DNA from: Streptomyces inhibens
Lineage (GTDB): Bacteria > Actinomycetota > Actinomycetes > Streptomycetales > Streptomycetaceae
Assembly (NCBI RefSeq): GCF_003389455.1
Contig: NZ_QUAC01000082.1
Span: 1 to 42,300, forward strand
DNA length: 42,300 bases
Direction of reading: 5' to 3'
In this document: in pieces, positions 8,851-17,462 of the stretch
Numbering within the stretch: the first letter of the stretch is position 1
How the letters are laid out: each line of letters opens with the position of its first letter
The notes under the pieces: model-generated
Databases searched by the model: none
What the model was told of the DNA's origin: nothing
Seen by the model: the letters and a program-made list of their open reading frames with translations, nothing else
Made by a program: the position numbers and the translations under genes

Positions 8851-9008
8851 CTCCCCGGCGCCACATTTCGAGACGCGTCAGAAGCGTGTCAAGGCGTTGG
8901 ACTGGACCAGATCGGCAAGCCGATCCGCGTTGCTTCCGCCCGTGCGGGGCATTACCTTTAACTCCGTGACTACCGGGTCGGCCATGGGCCACAAGCGAGT
9001 GAGGTTCC

Positions 9009-9025
9009 CGGTCACCACGTGACCG
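9009..9025. promoter_or_regulatory. Perfect 7-bp palindrome, operator-like
   Basis: CGGTCAC-CAC-GTGACCG is a perfect inverted repeat with a 3-base centre in the 585-base divergent space between the GH105 gene (start 8757) and the reductase-hemerythrin gene (start 9343). A second small hairpin, GATCGG-CAAG-CCGATC, lies at 8910-8925. I see no RNA gene or credible small coding sequence in this gap. Confidence 0.4.
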
Positions 9026-9120
9026 CGCGGCGGGCGACCAGAGCCCCGCCCCTCCTCCCTTTCGCAGTAAGCGCGTTCCGCGCCTTTTCGATGCATGCGT
9101 CGTGCGCCTGCATTCGCCAC

Positions 9121-9156
9121 CACCGCATTCAGCACCGCGTTCACCACCGCATTCAC
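9121..9156. repeat. Three 12-bp tandem repeats
   Basis: Three direct copies of CACCGC(A/G)TTCA(C/G), at 9121-9132, 9133-9144 and 9145-9156, with a degraded fourth copy at 9157-9168. They sit in the leader region 190-220 bases before the reductase-hemerythrin start. The period is a multiple of three, but the open frames here show no coding bias. Confidence 0.55.
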
Positions 9157-9342
9157 CATCACGGTCGATCTCGCGATCCCGTGGACGATTCGCGGCCGAA
9201 GCGGGCGATGTGTGCGATCCATTCGCGATCAATTCACCCTGCCCGACGAGCGGTTGACCCGCTCTTCCACCGGGTTTCTTCGCCATGCCCGCGCACATTT
9301 CGCGGGCCCAACGCCTTCACCAACTCTGGAGAAAAACAGCAC

Positions 9343-10185
9343 ATGCCGATGGATTTCAATCAACAGGTCATCGAGGAGTTCCGGGCCAACGGCGGATGCG
9401 TCGGCGGCCCCTTCGAGGGCGGCCGGCTGCTTCTGCTGACCACCACGGGCGCCCGGTCCGGCAACCGGCACACCACCCCGCTCGGCTACCTCCCCGACGG
9501 CGGACGTGTCCTGGTCATCGCCTCGGCCGCCGGCGCGCCGAAGCATCCGGCCTGGTATCACAATGTGGTGGCCAACCCCCGCGTCACGGTCGAAGCCGGT
9601 GTCTTCACCTACGAGGCGCAGGCCGTCGTCCTGGAAGGCGCCGAACGCGACCAGGCCTTCGCCCGCGCGGCCGAGGCCGACCCGGGGTGGTCGGAGTACC
9701 AGGCAAAGACGTCGCGGGTGCTGCCCGTTGTCGCCCTTGAGGAAATCCCCAGCGGGCCGCCGAATATCGCCGCATCGTCGCCGGGTGCGGCCCTCAAGGC
9801 GGTCCACGACGGATTCCGGCGGGAACTCGCGCTGATCCGCAGGGAAATAGTCGAATCGGGCCCCGGCCTCGGCGCCCAGCTCCGGGTGAATTGCCTGACC
9901 CTGTGCCAGGGCCTGCACAATCACCACACCGGTGAGGACATCGGTATGTTCCCGATGCTCGACCGGAACCATCCCGAACTCGGTCCGGCCCTGGAGCGGT
10001 TGCGCCAGGAACACGAAAAGCTCGCGGTCCTCCTCGCCGAACTTCAGCGGGTCATCTCCACGGAGGGCGCGGATCCCCAACTGGTGCTCTCCGAGGTCGA
10101 GCGCCTCACGGACGAGGTGGAGCGCCATCTCACCTACGAGGAGGAGCAGTTGATCCCGGTCTTCGACGGGGCGGGCGCCTGCTGA
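9343..10185 (+). CDS. DDN-type deazaflavin-dependent reductase fused to a hemerythrin (HHE) domain
   Basis: A 280-residue two-domain protein. Residues about 10-140 match the split-barrel nitroreductase/DDN family that uses F420: GRLLLLTTTGARSGNRHTTPL, PKHPAWYHNVVANPRVTVE and a conserved segment before VLPVVALEEIP. Residues about 150-278 match hemerythrin HHE: VHDGFRRELALIRREI, LHNHHTGEDIGMFPMLDRNHPEL, LRQEHEKL and VERHLTYEEEQLIPVF, which supply the His/Glu/Asp ligands for a diiron site. The first domain would reduce quinones or nitro compounds, and the second would bind or sense oxygen or NO. ATG 9343 has GGAGA about 11 bases upstream; ATG 9349 is an alternative. The partner chemistry is unknown. 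Confidence 0.85.
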   Translation: MPMDFNQQVIEEFRANGGCVGGPFEGGRLLLLTTTGARSGNRHTTPLGYLPDGGRVLVIASAAGAPKHPAWYHNVVANPRVTVEAGVFTYEAQAVVLEGAERDQAFARAAEADPGWSEYQAKTSRVLPVVALEEIPSGPPNIAASSPGAALKAVHDGFRRELALIRREIVESGPGLGAQLRVNCLTLCQGLHNHHTGEDIGMFPMLDRNHPELGPALERLRQEHEKLAVLLAELQRVISTEGADPQLVLSEVERLTDEVERHLTYEEEQLIPVFDGAGAC

Positions 10186-10200
10186 GCCGAGGCGGTCGCC

Positions 10201-10244
10201 GGGCGGGTCACGACGGGCTCAGATCACGCCGTCCCGACCCGCCC
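10201..10244. terminator. Bidirectional terminator hairpin
   Basis: GGGCGGGTC (10201-10209) pairs perfectly with GACCCGCCC (10236-10244), with more pairing inside. It lies between the convergent reductase-hemerythrin and acyl-CoA ligase genes and covers the ligase stop codon. Confidence 0.6.
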
Positions 10245-11781
10245 AGTACGGGTCCCGCAGCAGCCGTTTGAAGAGTTTTCCCGACTCGTCGCGCGGCAGC
10301 CGCTCCTCGAAGACCACGGCCCGGGGGACCTTGTACCCGGCGAGCCGCTCACCGACATGGGCGCGTACCGCCTCGGCGCTGAGCAGCACGCCGGGTTCGG
10401 TCTGCAGATGCGCGGCGAGGACCTCGCCGAACTCCTCGTCGGGGATGCCGAACACCGCCACATCACGGACCCCGTCGAGGGCGAGCAGAGCGCCCTCGAT
10501 CTCCGCGGGGTAGATGTTGACGCCGCCGGAGATGACCATGTCGTTGCGGCGGTCGCTGAGGTAGAGGTAGCCGTCCGCGTCGAGATGGCCGATGTCGCCG
10601 ATGGTGACGTACCCGGGCAGGCCCGGCGCTTCCATGGCGGCGCGCTTGTCCGGGTCACCGAGGTAGGTGAACTGCGGCCATTCGTCGGCGGGTTTGAGGT
10701 AGATATCGCCGGTCGCGCCGGTCGGCAGTGGCCGGCCGCCGGGGCCGAGGACCGCGACCCCGCAGCTTCCGGTGGCCCGTCCGACGGTACCGGGATGGGC
10801 CAGCCACTCGGCGCTGTCGCACCATGTCACGGCGCCGGTCTCACTGCCGCCGTAGTACTCGCGCAGCACCGGTCCCAGCCAGTCGATCATGGCGTGTTTG
10901 ATATGCGGCGGACAGGGCGCCGCGGCATGCACGACGGAGCTGAGCGACGACAGGTCGTAGCGCTCGCGTACGTCCTTGGGCAGTCGCAGCAGCCGTACGA
11001 ACATCGTGGGTACGACCTGCACCTGCTCGATGCGGTGCGCCTCGATCAGCCGCAGGAACTCCTCGGCGTCGAAGCGCGGCATCAGGGTGATGTCCAGACC
11101 GGCCGCGAGTGCGAGGACGGCGTGCTGACTGGGGGACGCGTGGTAGAGCGGCGCGGGGATGAGCGTACGGCCGCCGGGCACGACCGCGAAGTACTCCAGG
11201 AACAGCCGCACCGCTTCGTCGAGCCGGTCCGGGGCGACGGGTTCGCGCAGAACTCCCTTGGGACGTCCGGTGGTTCCGGAGCTGTAGATGACGGTGGGCG
11301 GATGGTCCCCGGCGGCCCGGTCCAGCGGTTCACAGCCTTCCAGCCAGCGGTCGAGCAGCGGGTACCGCCCGGTGGGCGGTGGCGCGGCGATGCCGCAGGC
11401 GGCCGCCACACCGGCAGGGAGGGGGACCTCGACGATCGGTACGCCGTCGGGGAGCACGGCGGCCACCCCGTCGAGCAGGTCGGTGTGCACGAAGACCACC
11501 TTGCTGCCGCTGTCGGTGAGCACATGCCGTAGCTCGTCATGCTGGAAGTGCCAGTTGACGGGCACGGCGGAGGCGCCCAGCAGCGCGGCCGCGGTGGTGA
11601 TCTCCAGATGGGAGGGCTCGTTGCGCAGCACGACGGCGATCCGGTCACCGCGCTCAACTCCCGTCCTGCACAGTCCCGTTGCTATCCGCGCGGCGCGTTC
11701 GAGGAAGGCCGGGTAGTCGCGTTCCTGACCCGCGCAGCGGATCGCCGGGGCGCCGGCGGCGGACGGGGCGACGGCTTCCAT
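10219..11781 (-). CDS. AMP-dependent acyl-CoA synthetase/ligase
   Basis: A 520-residue ANL-superfamily adenylating enzyme. It shows the P-loop YSSGTTGRPKG (core A3), YYGGSETGAV (A5 region), YVTIGDIGHLDADGYLYLSDRRNDMVISGG (A7-A8) and a C-terminal PRDESGKLFKRLLRD with the catalytic Lys. It activates a carboxylic acid as acyl-AMP and transfers it to CoA; the substrate cannot be read from sequence. The start at 11781 has GGAGG 6 bases upstream. A palindrome sits just upstream. It is a stand-alone gene with no beta-oxidation neighbours next to it; the acyl-CoA dehydrogenase and hydratase lie over 20 kb away. Confidence 0.93.
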   Translation of the reverse strand: MEAVAPSAAGAPAIRCAGQERDYPAFLERAARIATGLCRTGVERGDRIAVVLRNEPSHLEITTAAALLGASAVPVNWHFQHDELRHVLTDSGSKVVFVHTDLLDGVAAVLPDGVPIVEVPLPAGVAAACGIAAPPPTGRYPLLDRWLEGCEPLDRAAGDHPPTVIYSSGTTGRPKGVLREPVAPDRLDEAVRLFLEYFAVVPGGRTLIPAPLYHASPSQHAVLALAAGLDITLMPRFDAEEFLRLIEAHRIEQVQVVPTMFVRLLRLPKDVRERYDLSSLSSVVHAAAPCPPHIKHAMIDWLGPVLREYYGGSETGAVTWCDSAEWLAHPGTVGRATGSCGVAVLGPGGRPLPTGATGDIYLKPADEWPQFTYLGDPDKRAAMEAPGLPGYVTIGDIGHLDADGYLYLSDRRNDMVISGGVNIYPAEIEGALLALDGVRDVAVFGIPDEEFGEVLAAHLQTEPGVLLSAEAVRAHVGERLAGYKVPRAVVFEERLPRDESGKLFKRLLRDPYWAGRDGVI

Positions 11782-11797
11782 GGTGCCTCCAGTGAGT

Positions 11798-11811
11798 GCG
11801 ACCGGGGTCGC
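11798..11811. promoter_or_regulatory. Palindrome upstream of the acyl-CoA ligase
   Basis: GCGACC-GG-GGTCGC, 17 bases before the ligase start codon, flanked by partly symmetric TGAGT/TCATT. The position and form suit a TetR-family operator, but no regulator gene is adjacent. The rest of the 333-base gap up to 12114 shows no gene. Confidence 0.35.
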
Positions 11812-12114
11812 TCATTGAAACAGCCCGCTCCGGGTGTTTTCCAGGTCACCGGCCTGGATGCCGGCGTACGCGGAAGCCGACGGTACGCATCTCGGCCACC
11901 CACCCCAACGCCCCTCCTTAGGTCCGAGGTATTCGGCGCCTTCTCCCGTCGACTCCCCCAACTCCCGGCCCATTCCTCCCCACTTCCCGCCCGATTCCCG
12001 TCAGGTGCTCCGATGTTTATCGCGTCCAGGGTCTTCCGGTCCGGGTGCCGGCGCCTGCACCATGCGGGGTGGCACAGGAGGCACGTAGTGACCAACTGAC
12101 CCGAGGAGCGAGCG

Positions 12115-13944
12115 ATGCACAGCCGCACAAGACCGTTCCGGATGCTGGGAATTGTGGGCGCGCTGGGCGCGCTGCTGCTGGCGGCCGGCAGCCCCGTGGC
12201 CGCCGCGAGGCCCCCACAACGCCCCGCCGCAGGCCCCGGCACCAACCACGCGACGGACGACCCGTTCACCTCATCGCGCACCTCGTGGTGGCGCCAGGAC
12301 CGCTTCGGGATGTTCATCCACTTCGGCGCGTACTCGAACCTGGAGGGCGAGTACACCCGGCCCGACGGCACGGTCTGCCGCAACGCGGAGTGGATCAAGC
12401 GCGAGTGCGGGATCCCCGACGAGGCGTACGAGAAGCAGGCCGCCACCTTCAACCCCTCGGCCTTCGACGCCCAGGCGATCGTCCGGGCGGCCAAAGACGC
12501 CGGACAGCGCTATATCGTCATCACGTCCAAGCACCACGACGGCTATGCGATGTGGCCGACGAAGCAGAACACCTGGAATCTGCGCGACCACTCCTCCTTC
12601 GACCCGCACCGCGACATCCTCGCCGAGCTGAAGAAGGCCGCCGACGCCGCCGGGATCAAGCTCGGCTTCTACTACTCGATCTGGGACTGGCACGACCGGG
12701 ACTTCGCCGACCCGGCGACCTTCCCGCGTTACAAGAAGCGGATGTACGGCCAGCTCAAGGAGCTGATCGACAACTACGACCCGGCCCTGCTGTGGTTCGA
12801 CGGCGAGTGGGACACGGACAACCCCACCAACACCTGGTCGCGCCAGGACGGCGCCGATCTCCAGGCGTATCTGCACGGCCTGAATCCGCGTCTGATCGTC
12901 AACAACCGCGTCGGCAAGCGCGATGTGGTCGACGGCGACTTCGGCACACCGGAACAGGAGATCCCCACGGAGCCGGTCGACGGTCAGCTGTGGGAGAGCT
13001 GTATGACGCTCAACGACCACTGGGGCTTCGCCAGATACGACACCAACTGGAAGGCGCCCGCCACGGTCGTCCGCAATCTGCTGGATGTGGCCAGCCGCGG
13101 CGGCAACTATCTGCTCAACGTAGGCCCTGACAAGCTCGGGCGCATCCCGCAACCGTCGGTCGACCGGCTGCGCGAGGCCGGCCGGTGGCTGGGCGCGCAC
13201 GGCCAGGGCGATGCGGTGTACGGGGCCGGGCACACCGGGCTGGTCGCCGATCCCTCCTGGGGCGCGGTCTCCCGACGCGGCAACGAGCTGTACGCCTCCG
13301 TCACCTCCTGGCCCGCGGCCGGCACACCCCTCCACCTCACCGCCAAGCAGCCGTTCGAGATCGCCTCGGCCCGGGTGCTGGGCAGTTCCCAGCAGGTGAA
13401 GGTCGCCCCGTCCGGCGACGGCTTCGACCTCACCCCGTCCGGCGCGGCCACCGATCCGATCGCGAGCGTCATCCGCCTCACGGTCAAGCCGCCGGCCGCG
13501 GCACCCGCCGGCAGCGGCCGCGGGCTGACGGCGCAGAGCTGGGCGAACGACTCCTTCACCGGCCCGCCCGCGGTGACCGGCGTCGATCCGACGGTGAACA
13601 AGTCCTACCGCTTCGACGGATCGCCGGACCCCAAGATCCCCGCCGATCACTTCAGCACCCGCTGGACCGGCACCATCCAGCCCCGTTTCGACGAGACCTA
13701 CACCTTCACCACGGTCTCCGACGACACCGTGCGGCTGTGGATCGACGGCAAGCCGGTGATCGACAGTGCCACCCCGCACGGCCCGAAGGTCGACAAGGGG
13801 ACCGTCACCCTCAAGGCCGGCCACCGGCACAGCATCCGGATCGACTACACGGAGCGGACCGGTGAGGCGCATATGAAGCTGCTGTGGTCCAGCGCGAGCC
13901 AGTCCCAGCAGATCGTGCCGCAACGTCAGCTCTACGCCGACTGA
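12115..13944 (+). CDS. Secreted GH29 alpha-L-fucosidase with C-terminal PA14 domain
   Basis: A 609-residue protein. Residues 1-31 form a Sec-type signal peptide ending in VAAARP. Residues about 45-350 are the GH29 barrel: WWRQDRFGMFIHFGAYS, ITSKHHDGYAMWPTKQ, FYYSIWDW and LLWFDGEWD, whose Asp (about residue 229) is at the nucleophile position. GGNYLLNVGPDKLG is the usual end of the catalytic domain. After an Ala/Pro-rich linker, residues about 470-608 are a PA14 domain (STRWTGTIQPRFDETYTF, SDDTVRLWIDGKPVID), thought to bind carbohydrate. It removes L-fucose outside the cell. ATG 12115 follows GGAG by 5-6 bases. Confidence 0.95.
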   Translation: MHSRTRPFRMLGIVGALGALLLAAGSPVAAARPPQRPAAGPGTNHATDDPFTSSRTSWWRQDRFGMFIHFGAYSNLEGEYTRPDGTVCRNAEWIKRECGIPDEAYEKQAATFNPSAFDAQAIVRAAKDAGQRYIVITSKHHDGYAMWPTKQNTWNLRDHSSFDPHRDILAELKKAADAAGIKLGFYYSIWDWHDRDFADPATFPRYKKRMYGQLKELIDNYDPALLWFDGEWDTDNPTNTWSRQDGADLQAYLHGLNPRLIVNNRVGKRDVVDGDFGTPEQEIPTEPVDGQLWESCMTLNDHWGFARYDTNWKAPATVVRNLLDVASRGGNYLLNVGPDKLGRIPQPSVDRLREAGRWLGAHGQGDAVYGAGHTGLVADPSWGAVSRRGNELYASVTSWPAAGTPLHLTAKQPFEIASARVLGSSQQVKVAPSGDGFDLTPSGAATDPIASVIRLTVKPPAAAPAGSGRGLTAQSWANDSFTGPPAVTGVDPTVNKSYRFDGSPDPKIPADHFSTRWTGTIQPRFDETYTFTTVSDDTVRLWIDGKPVIDSATPHGPKVDKGTVTLKAGHRHSIRIDYTERTGEAHMKLLWSSASQSQQIVPQRQLYAD

Positions 13945-13969
13945 CCGGGGCCCGCGCGGACGGTACCTG

Positions 13970-13996
13970 CCGGCGGGCGGGAAATCCGCCGCCCCC
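13970..13996. terminator. Probable terminator after the GH29 gene
   Basis: GGCGG-GAAAT-CCGCC with further G/C pairing through a one-base bulge, about 30 bases after the fucosidase stop. There is no U tract, as is usual in Streptomyces. Confidence 0.4.
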
Positions 13997-14058
13997 GGTT
14001 GGGCCGTTCGGGTCGGCGCGGGGGCGGTTGTCGGTGCCCGCTCCTATTCTCGGGGAGC

Positions 14059-14634
14059 ATGAGCAACGACGAGATCCTGCGGACCCATGGCGAGGCCATC
14101 GCGCTCTTCGGGACGCGGGTGCACGCCGTCCGCGACGACCAGTGGGACGACCTCACGCCGTGCACGCAATGGTCGGTGCGTGATCTGGTCAACCACCTCA
14201 CCGCCGAGCAGCTGTGGGTGCCCCGCCTGGTGCGGGACGGCGCCACGCTCGCGGAGGTGGGTTCGGACTACGACGGGGATGTGCTCGGGGACGATCCGGC
14301 CGCGGCCTGGGACCGTGCGGCGGTGGCCGCCGTGGCGGCGTTCTCGGAGCGCGGTGCGCTGAGCCGCACGGTCCAGCTGTCGTACGGATCGAGTCCGGCC
14401 GACGCGTACTGCACGCAGATGATGGCCGATGCGGTCGTGCACGCCTGGGATCTGTCCCGCGCGATCGGCGCCGATGAGCGGCTGCCGGGCCATCTGGCCG
14501 AGGCGGCGCTGCGTGAGGTGGAGCCGTATGCCGCGGGGCTCGGCGCCTCCGGGCTGTTCGCCCCGGCGGTGGAAGCCCCGGCGGACGCCGACGCTCTCAC
14601 CCGGCTGCTGTGCCTGCTCGGGCGTCGGCCCTGA
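14059..14634 (+). CDS. DinB-like TIGR03086 family metal-binding protein
   Basis: A 191-residue protein with the mycothiol-dependent maleylpyruvate isomerase/DinB four-helix pattern: TPCTQWSVRDLVNHLTAEQLW, with the first metal-ligand His, then MMADAVVHAWDLSRAIG, with the second His-containing helix, and a C-terminal helix ending in LCLLGRRP. Relatives use divalent metal and mycothiol for thiol transfer or isomerisation; the substrate here is unknown. GGAG lies only one base before ATG 14059, too close to serve. TATTCT at 14045-14050 is at the right distance for a leaderless transcript starting at the ATG. The stop codon lies inside the left arm of the terminator. Confidence 0.85.
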   Translation: MSNDEILRTHGEAIALFGTRVHAVRDDQWDDLTPCTQWSVRDLVNHLTAEQLWVPRLVRDGATLAEVGSDYDGDVLGDDPAAAWDRAAVAAVAAFSERGALSRTVQLSYGSSPADAYCTQMMADAVVHAWDLSRAIGADERLPGHLAEAALREVEPYAAGLGASGLFAPAVEAPADADALTRLLCLLGRRP

Positions 14635-14678
14635 CCCTGGAGAGTGGTCACCCCAAGGGTCAGGGCCGACGCCCGAGC
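14616..14678. terminator. Perfect 23-bp terminator hairpin
   Basis: The arms at 14616-14638 and 14656-14678 are perfectly complementary over 23 bases, with a 17-base loop. The left arm includes the stop codon of the DinB-like gene (TGA 14632-14634). It is the strongest hairpin in the window. Confidence 0.85.
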
Positions 14679-15403
14679 GGTCGGTCGAGCAGTCGATGCC
14701 GCGGAAGATGTTCGGCTCGGCGGGGTCGTCGTCGCAGCCGGCCAGACGGACCGGGGCACAGCGGTCCCAGGCTTCGAGGTTGCGGACTTCCTTGATACGA
14801 CCTGGCCGCTCGCCCTGCTTCAGACGGGGCTGCTTGTGTTGAGCCTTGCGCAAAGCCACCACGCACTCCTTCATCGAGGTATTGGTCCGACGCGGTGGCG
14901 CCTTGTTCACAAAGCGGGAAGTCGGCCAAGGTTTGTGGCGTTCCCGCGACGGGCCAATGGTGTTGGCGTCTCCCAGAAAGGTCGTCCGTCGCCCTTCAGA
15001 GTAACGACGCCGCGCGCGGCGCGCTCGACGTTTTCCGGCGGTATAGCCATGTCACCGAAGGGCGGGAATTCCCTCTCCCCAAGAGCGACGGGGGAATGGG
15101 GCAGATTCTGTGATGCACATCACTCACTCCAATGGCCCTCAAGTTGCTGCATCTGCCATGATCCGTACGCTGGAGAGTGACCGCGAGGCGGGATGGATCT
15201 CGCCCTCGTGCGCTACACGCGCGGGCCGCGTGGCTCACGGATGACACCGGATCCTGCCGCCTCCGCTTATGGCCGCCGCTCTCGACGCGATGGCCCGCGA
15301 CCTGGGCCGGCAAGGTTTTGTCGAGGTACCGGCAACCATTCCGTCCCGTCGTGCGGGCACCCCCTGGGTCTCGGAACTTCCGTTCGGACTCATGGGGGGT
15401 GAC
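14679..15403. other. 725-base gap with one doubtful minus-strand frame
   Basis: No gene could be firmly assigned here. On the minus strand a GTG at 14859 or 14862, after AAGGAG, opens a frame with good codon bias (ALRKAQHKQPRLKQGERPGR, then KEVRNLEAWDRCAPVRLAG). It has no stop before the 23-bp hairpin and runs on antisense to the DinB-like gene. It could be a small gene whose stop was lost by a one-base shift. On the plus strand, TTGCTG (15144) and TACGCT (15166) with 16-base spacing could be a promoter for the gene at 15404. Confidence 0.25.
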
Positions 15404-16726
15404 ATGTCTGCTTTCCGCAGGCATTCAGAGCGAGCGTCGGTCGGGGACATCGGGGACAGCCGGTGGCTGACCGTACCGGGCTGCAAACAGGTACTGGTGG
15501 TTGCCCATTCGGTGACCTATCTGCAGAGGCTGCGCGCGGTGTTCTCACTGCTGGAACAGGACCCACGGCTCCAGGTGGTGTGCACGGTCCCGCCGCACCA
15601 GTTCGGCGAGGGGGTGCATGAGGCGCTTGCCGCGCTGGGCATTCCGGTGATCCCGTGGCGCCGGGCCGTCCGCCGTGAATTCGATCTGGCGCTGGCAGCC
15701 GGGTCCCGGGGCACCGAGCAGATCCGGGCCCGGCTGGTGCGGCTGTCGCACGGCGCCGGCCAGATCAAGGTGCTGCGCTCCGCCCGGGAGGGCGCGGCGT
15801 CGGACGGGAATGCGGCCGGACGGCACGAGGCCGGCACGGACGAGGGGCGGACGGCGCAGGCGCAGGCGGCGCTCCGGCCGCCGGCCATGCTCAGCCGCGA
15901 GTATCTGCTGCACGAGGGGCGGGTGGTGCCGGCGGCGGTGGCGCTCTCCCACGAGCGGGATCTCGCGGAGCTGACCCGCACCTGCCCGGAGGCGCTGCCC
16001 GTCGCCCGGGTGGTCGGCGACCCGTGTCACGACCGGATCGCCGCGAGCCTGCGGCTGCGCCGTCGCTACCGGCAGGCCCTGGGCCTGGGCGAACGCCAGA
16101 AGTTGGTCGTGGTCGCCACGACCTGGGGCCCCTCCTCGGCGTTCGGCAGCTTCGAGACGCTGCTGCCGCGGCTGGCCACCGAGCTTCCCGCGGACCGGTT
16201 CCGCACCGCCGTGCTGGTGCATCCCAACGTCTGGGCCGGGCACGGCAGTCGGCAGATCCGGGCCTGGCTCACGGGTTTCCGGCGACGCGGACCGGTGGCG
16301 ATCCCCCCGGAGGCGGACTGGCGCAGCATCCTGGTCGCTGCCGACTGGATCATCGGCGACCACGGGTCGGTCACCTCGTACGGAACGCTCACCTCGGCGC
16401 CCGTGCTGCTCGCCCGCTTCCCCGACCACGAGGTGCACCCGGACTCCCCCGCCGCGGCGCTGGCACGCACCGCTCCGGCACTGACCGCGGCCCGGCCGCT
16501 GCGGGAGCAACTGCGGTACGCGGCCGCGGAGTACCGGCGTGCCGATTACGCGCGTATCGGGGCGATGCTCTCCTCGGAGCCGGGCCGCTTCAACACCAAT
16601 ATGCGCTCCTTGCTCTACGGGATCCTGGGCCTAGGCCGGCCCGCCTTCGCACCGGTGACGGCGGCCCTGCCCAGTCCACCGCCGCTCGACAGCTGGGCGG
16701 GTCTGCCGGGATCGGAGGCGGCGTGA
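15404..16726 (+). CDS. Actinobacterial GT-B-like protein of unknown function
   Basis: A 440-residue protein of a family I recognise only as conserved in Streptomyces. The overall plan looks like the GT-B/CDP-glycerol glycerophosphotransferase fold: an N-terminal VLVVAHSVTYLQRLRAVFSLL segment, a central LVRLSHGAGQIKVL, then ALSHERDLAELTRTCPEA, VVGDPCHDRIAASLRLR, KLVVVATTWGPSSAFGSFE and the C-terminal WIIGDHGSVTSYGTL, where a nucleotide-sugar site would lie. No substrate can be named. ATG 15404 has a GGGGGG tract just upstream; the frame stays open to an ATG at 15269 but without a ribosome site. The next gene starts inside its stop codon, so the two are translationally coupled. Confidence 0.75.
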   Translation: MSAFRRHSERASVGDIGDSRWLTVPGCKQVLVVAHSVTYLQRLRAVFSLLEQDPRLQVVCTVPPHQFGEGVHEALAALGIPVIPWRRAVRREFDLALAAGSRGTEQIRARLVRLSHGAGQIKVLRSAREGAASDGNAAGRHEAGTDEGRTAQAQAALRPPAMLSREYLLHEGRVVPAAVALSHERDLAELTRTCPEALPVARVVGDPCHDRIAASLRLRRRYRQALGLGERQKLVVVATTWGPSSAFGSFETLLPRLATELPADRFRTAVLVHPNVWAGHGSRQIRAWLTGFRRRGPVAIPPEADWRSILVAADWIIGDHGSVTSYGTLTSAPVLLARFPDHEVHPDSPAAALARTAPALTAARPLREQLRYAAAEYRRADYARIGAMLSSEPGRFNTNMRSLLYGILGLGRPAFAPVTAALPSPPPLDSWAGLPGSEAA

Positions 16727-17436
16727 TGACGCGGTCGACGGCGGCGCGGGCGGCGGCCGCTCCGTATGCGGACGGGTCCCCGCCCGTCGTGCTGCTGGCC
16801 ACGGTGGCACTGGTGGGTGTGCCCGGTACGCCGGCGCGGGAGGCGATGCCGCACGGCGGCCCGGATCCGGCCGGCTGGGGACTGACGGTCGGCGCCGTCA
16901 CACCGGGCGCCTCCTGCCTCGCCGCGGTGCGGATGACGCCACCCCTCGTGGACGGTCTGCCGTACTCGGCGGAAACCATGGATCCGTCGGGGGCGGCGGC
17001 GGACACCCATCTGTGCGTCGGCGGCGAAACCTCCGGTACGCCGTGGTGGGCCGAGTGTGCCGATGTCCTCATCGGCGGGGCCGCCGACTGCGCGGACGCG
17101 GGTGCACCGCACGGTGTCGGCCCGCTGCTCGACCGGCACCCCGGCGCGCTGGTCGCGGCGGTTCCGCACAGCGCGGGCGGCTGTGTGCTCGGTGTGCGTG
17201 ACGGGCAGGCGCTGCTGGCGATCCCGGGCCGCGGGCGCCGCATGTGCGCGCGCCGGCGGACCGCGTTCGCGTCCTTCGTGCACGGCTGGCTGGTGGCCGG
17301 CCGGCCGCTGGGAGCGCTGCGCAGCGTCGTGCTCGGCGCACCGGACACCGCGACCGGCGCCCCGCCGCTGTCCGTACACCTCCGGCACGGCCGTACGGGG
17401 CCGGGCGGGGAGCGCGGCACGGCGCGAGGGGGGTGA
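16726..17436 (+). CDS. Hypothetical protein coupled to the GT-B-like gene
   Basis: A 236-residue protein of no family I recognise. Its ATG at 16726 overlaps the preceding TGA (TGATG), with GGAGG at about 7 bases; an in-frame GTG at 16723 is an alternative start. It is rich in Ala, Gly and Pro, with six Cys residues spread along the middle and end (for example ASCLAAVR, THLCVGGE, WAECADV). There is one short hydrophobic stretch near the N terminus (VVLLATVALVGV), which could be a weak membrane or export segment. The coupling suggests it works with the GT-B-like protein. Confidence 0.65.
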   Translation: MTRSTAARAAAAPYADGSPPVVLLATVALVGVPGTPAREAMPHGGPDPAGWGLTVGAVTPGASCLAAVRMTPPLVDGLPYSAETMDPSGAAADTHLCVGGETSGTPWWAECADVLIGGAADCADAGAPHGVGPLLDRHPGALVAAVPHSAGGCVLGVRDGQALLAIPGRGRRMCARRRTAFASFVHGWLVAGRPLGALRSVVLGAPDTATGAPPLSVHLRHGRTGPGGERGTARGG

Positions 17437-17462
17437 GGCGGGCCGTACCGCCGGCTCACCCC
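17430..17462. terminator. Bidirectional terminator
   Basis: GGGGTGAG (17430-17437) pairs with CTCACCCC (17455-17462), with extra GCGG/CCGC pairing inside. Both convergent stop codons lie in the arms. Confidence 0.65.

Noticed and set aside
12045..13130. Overlapping plus-strand frames inside the GH29 fucosidase
   Set aside because: They are frame shadows rich in Arg, Pro and Gly, without ribosome sites or recognisable motifs.
15193..15402. Short plus-strand ORF with ATG after GAGG before the GT-B-like gene
   Set aside because: Codon bias is poor, the product is Arg/Pro-rich, and an overlapping frame reads better. Probably leader DNA.
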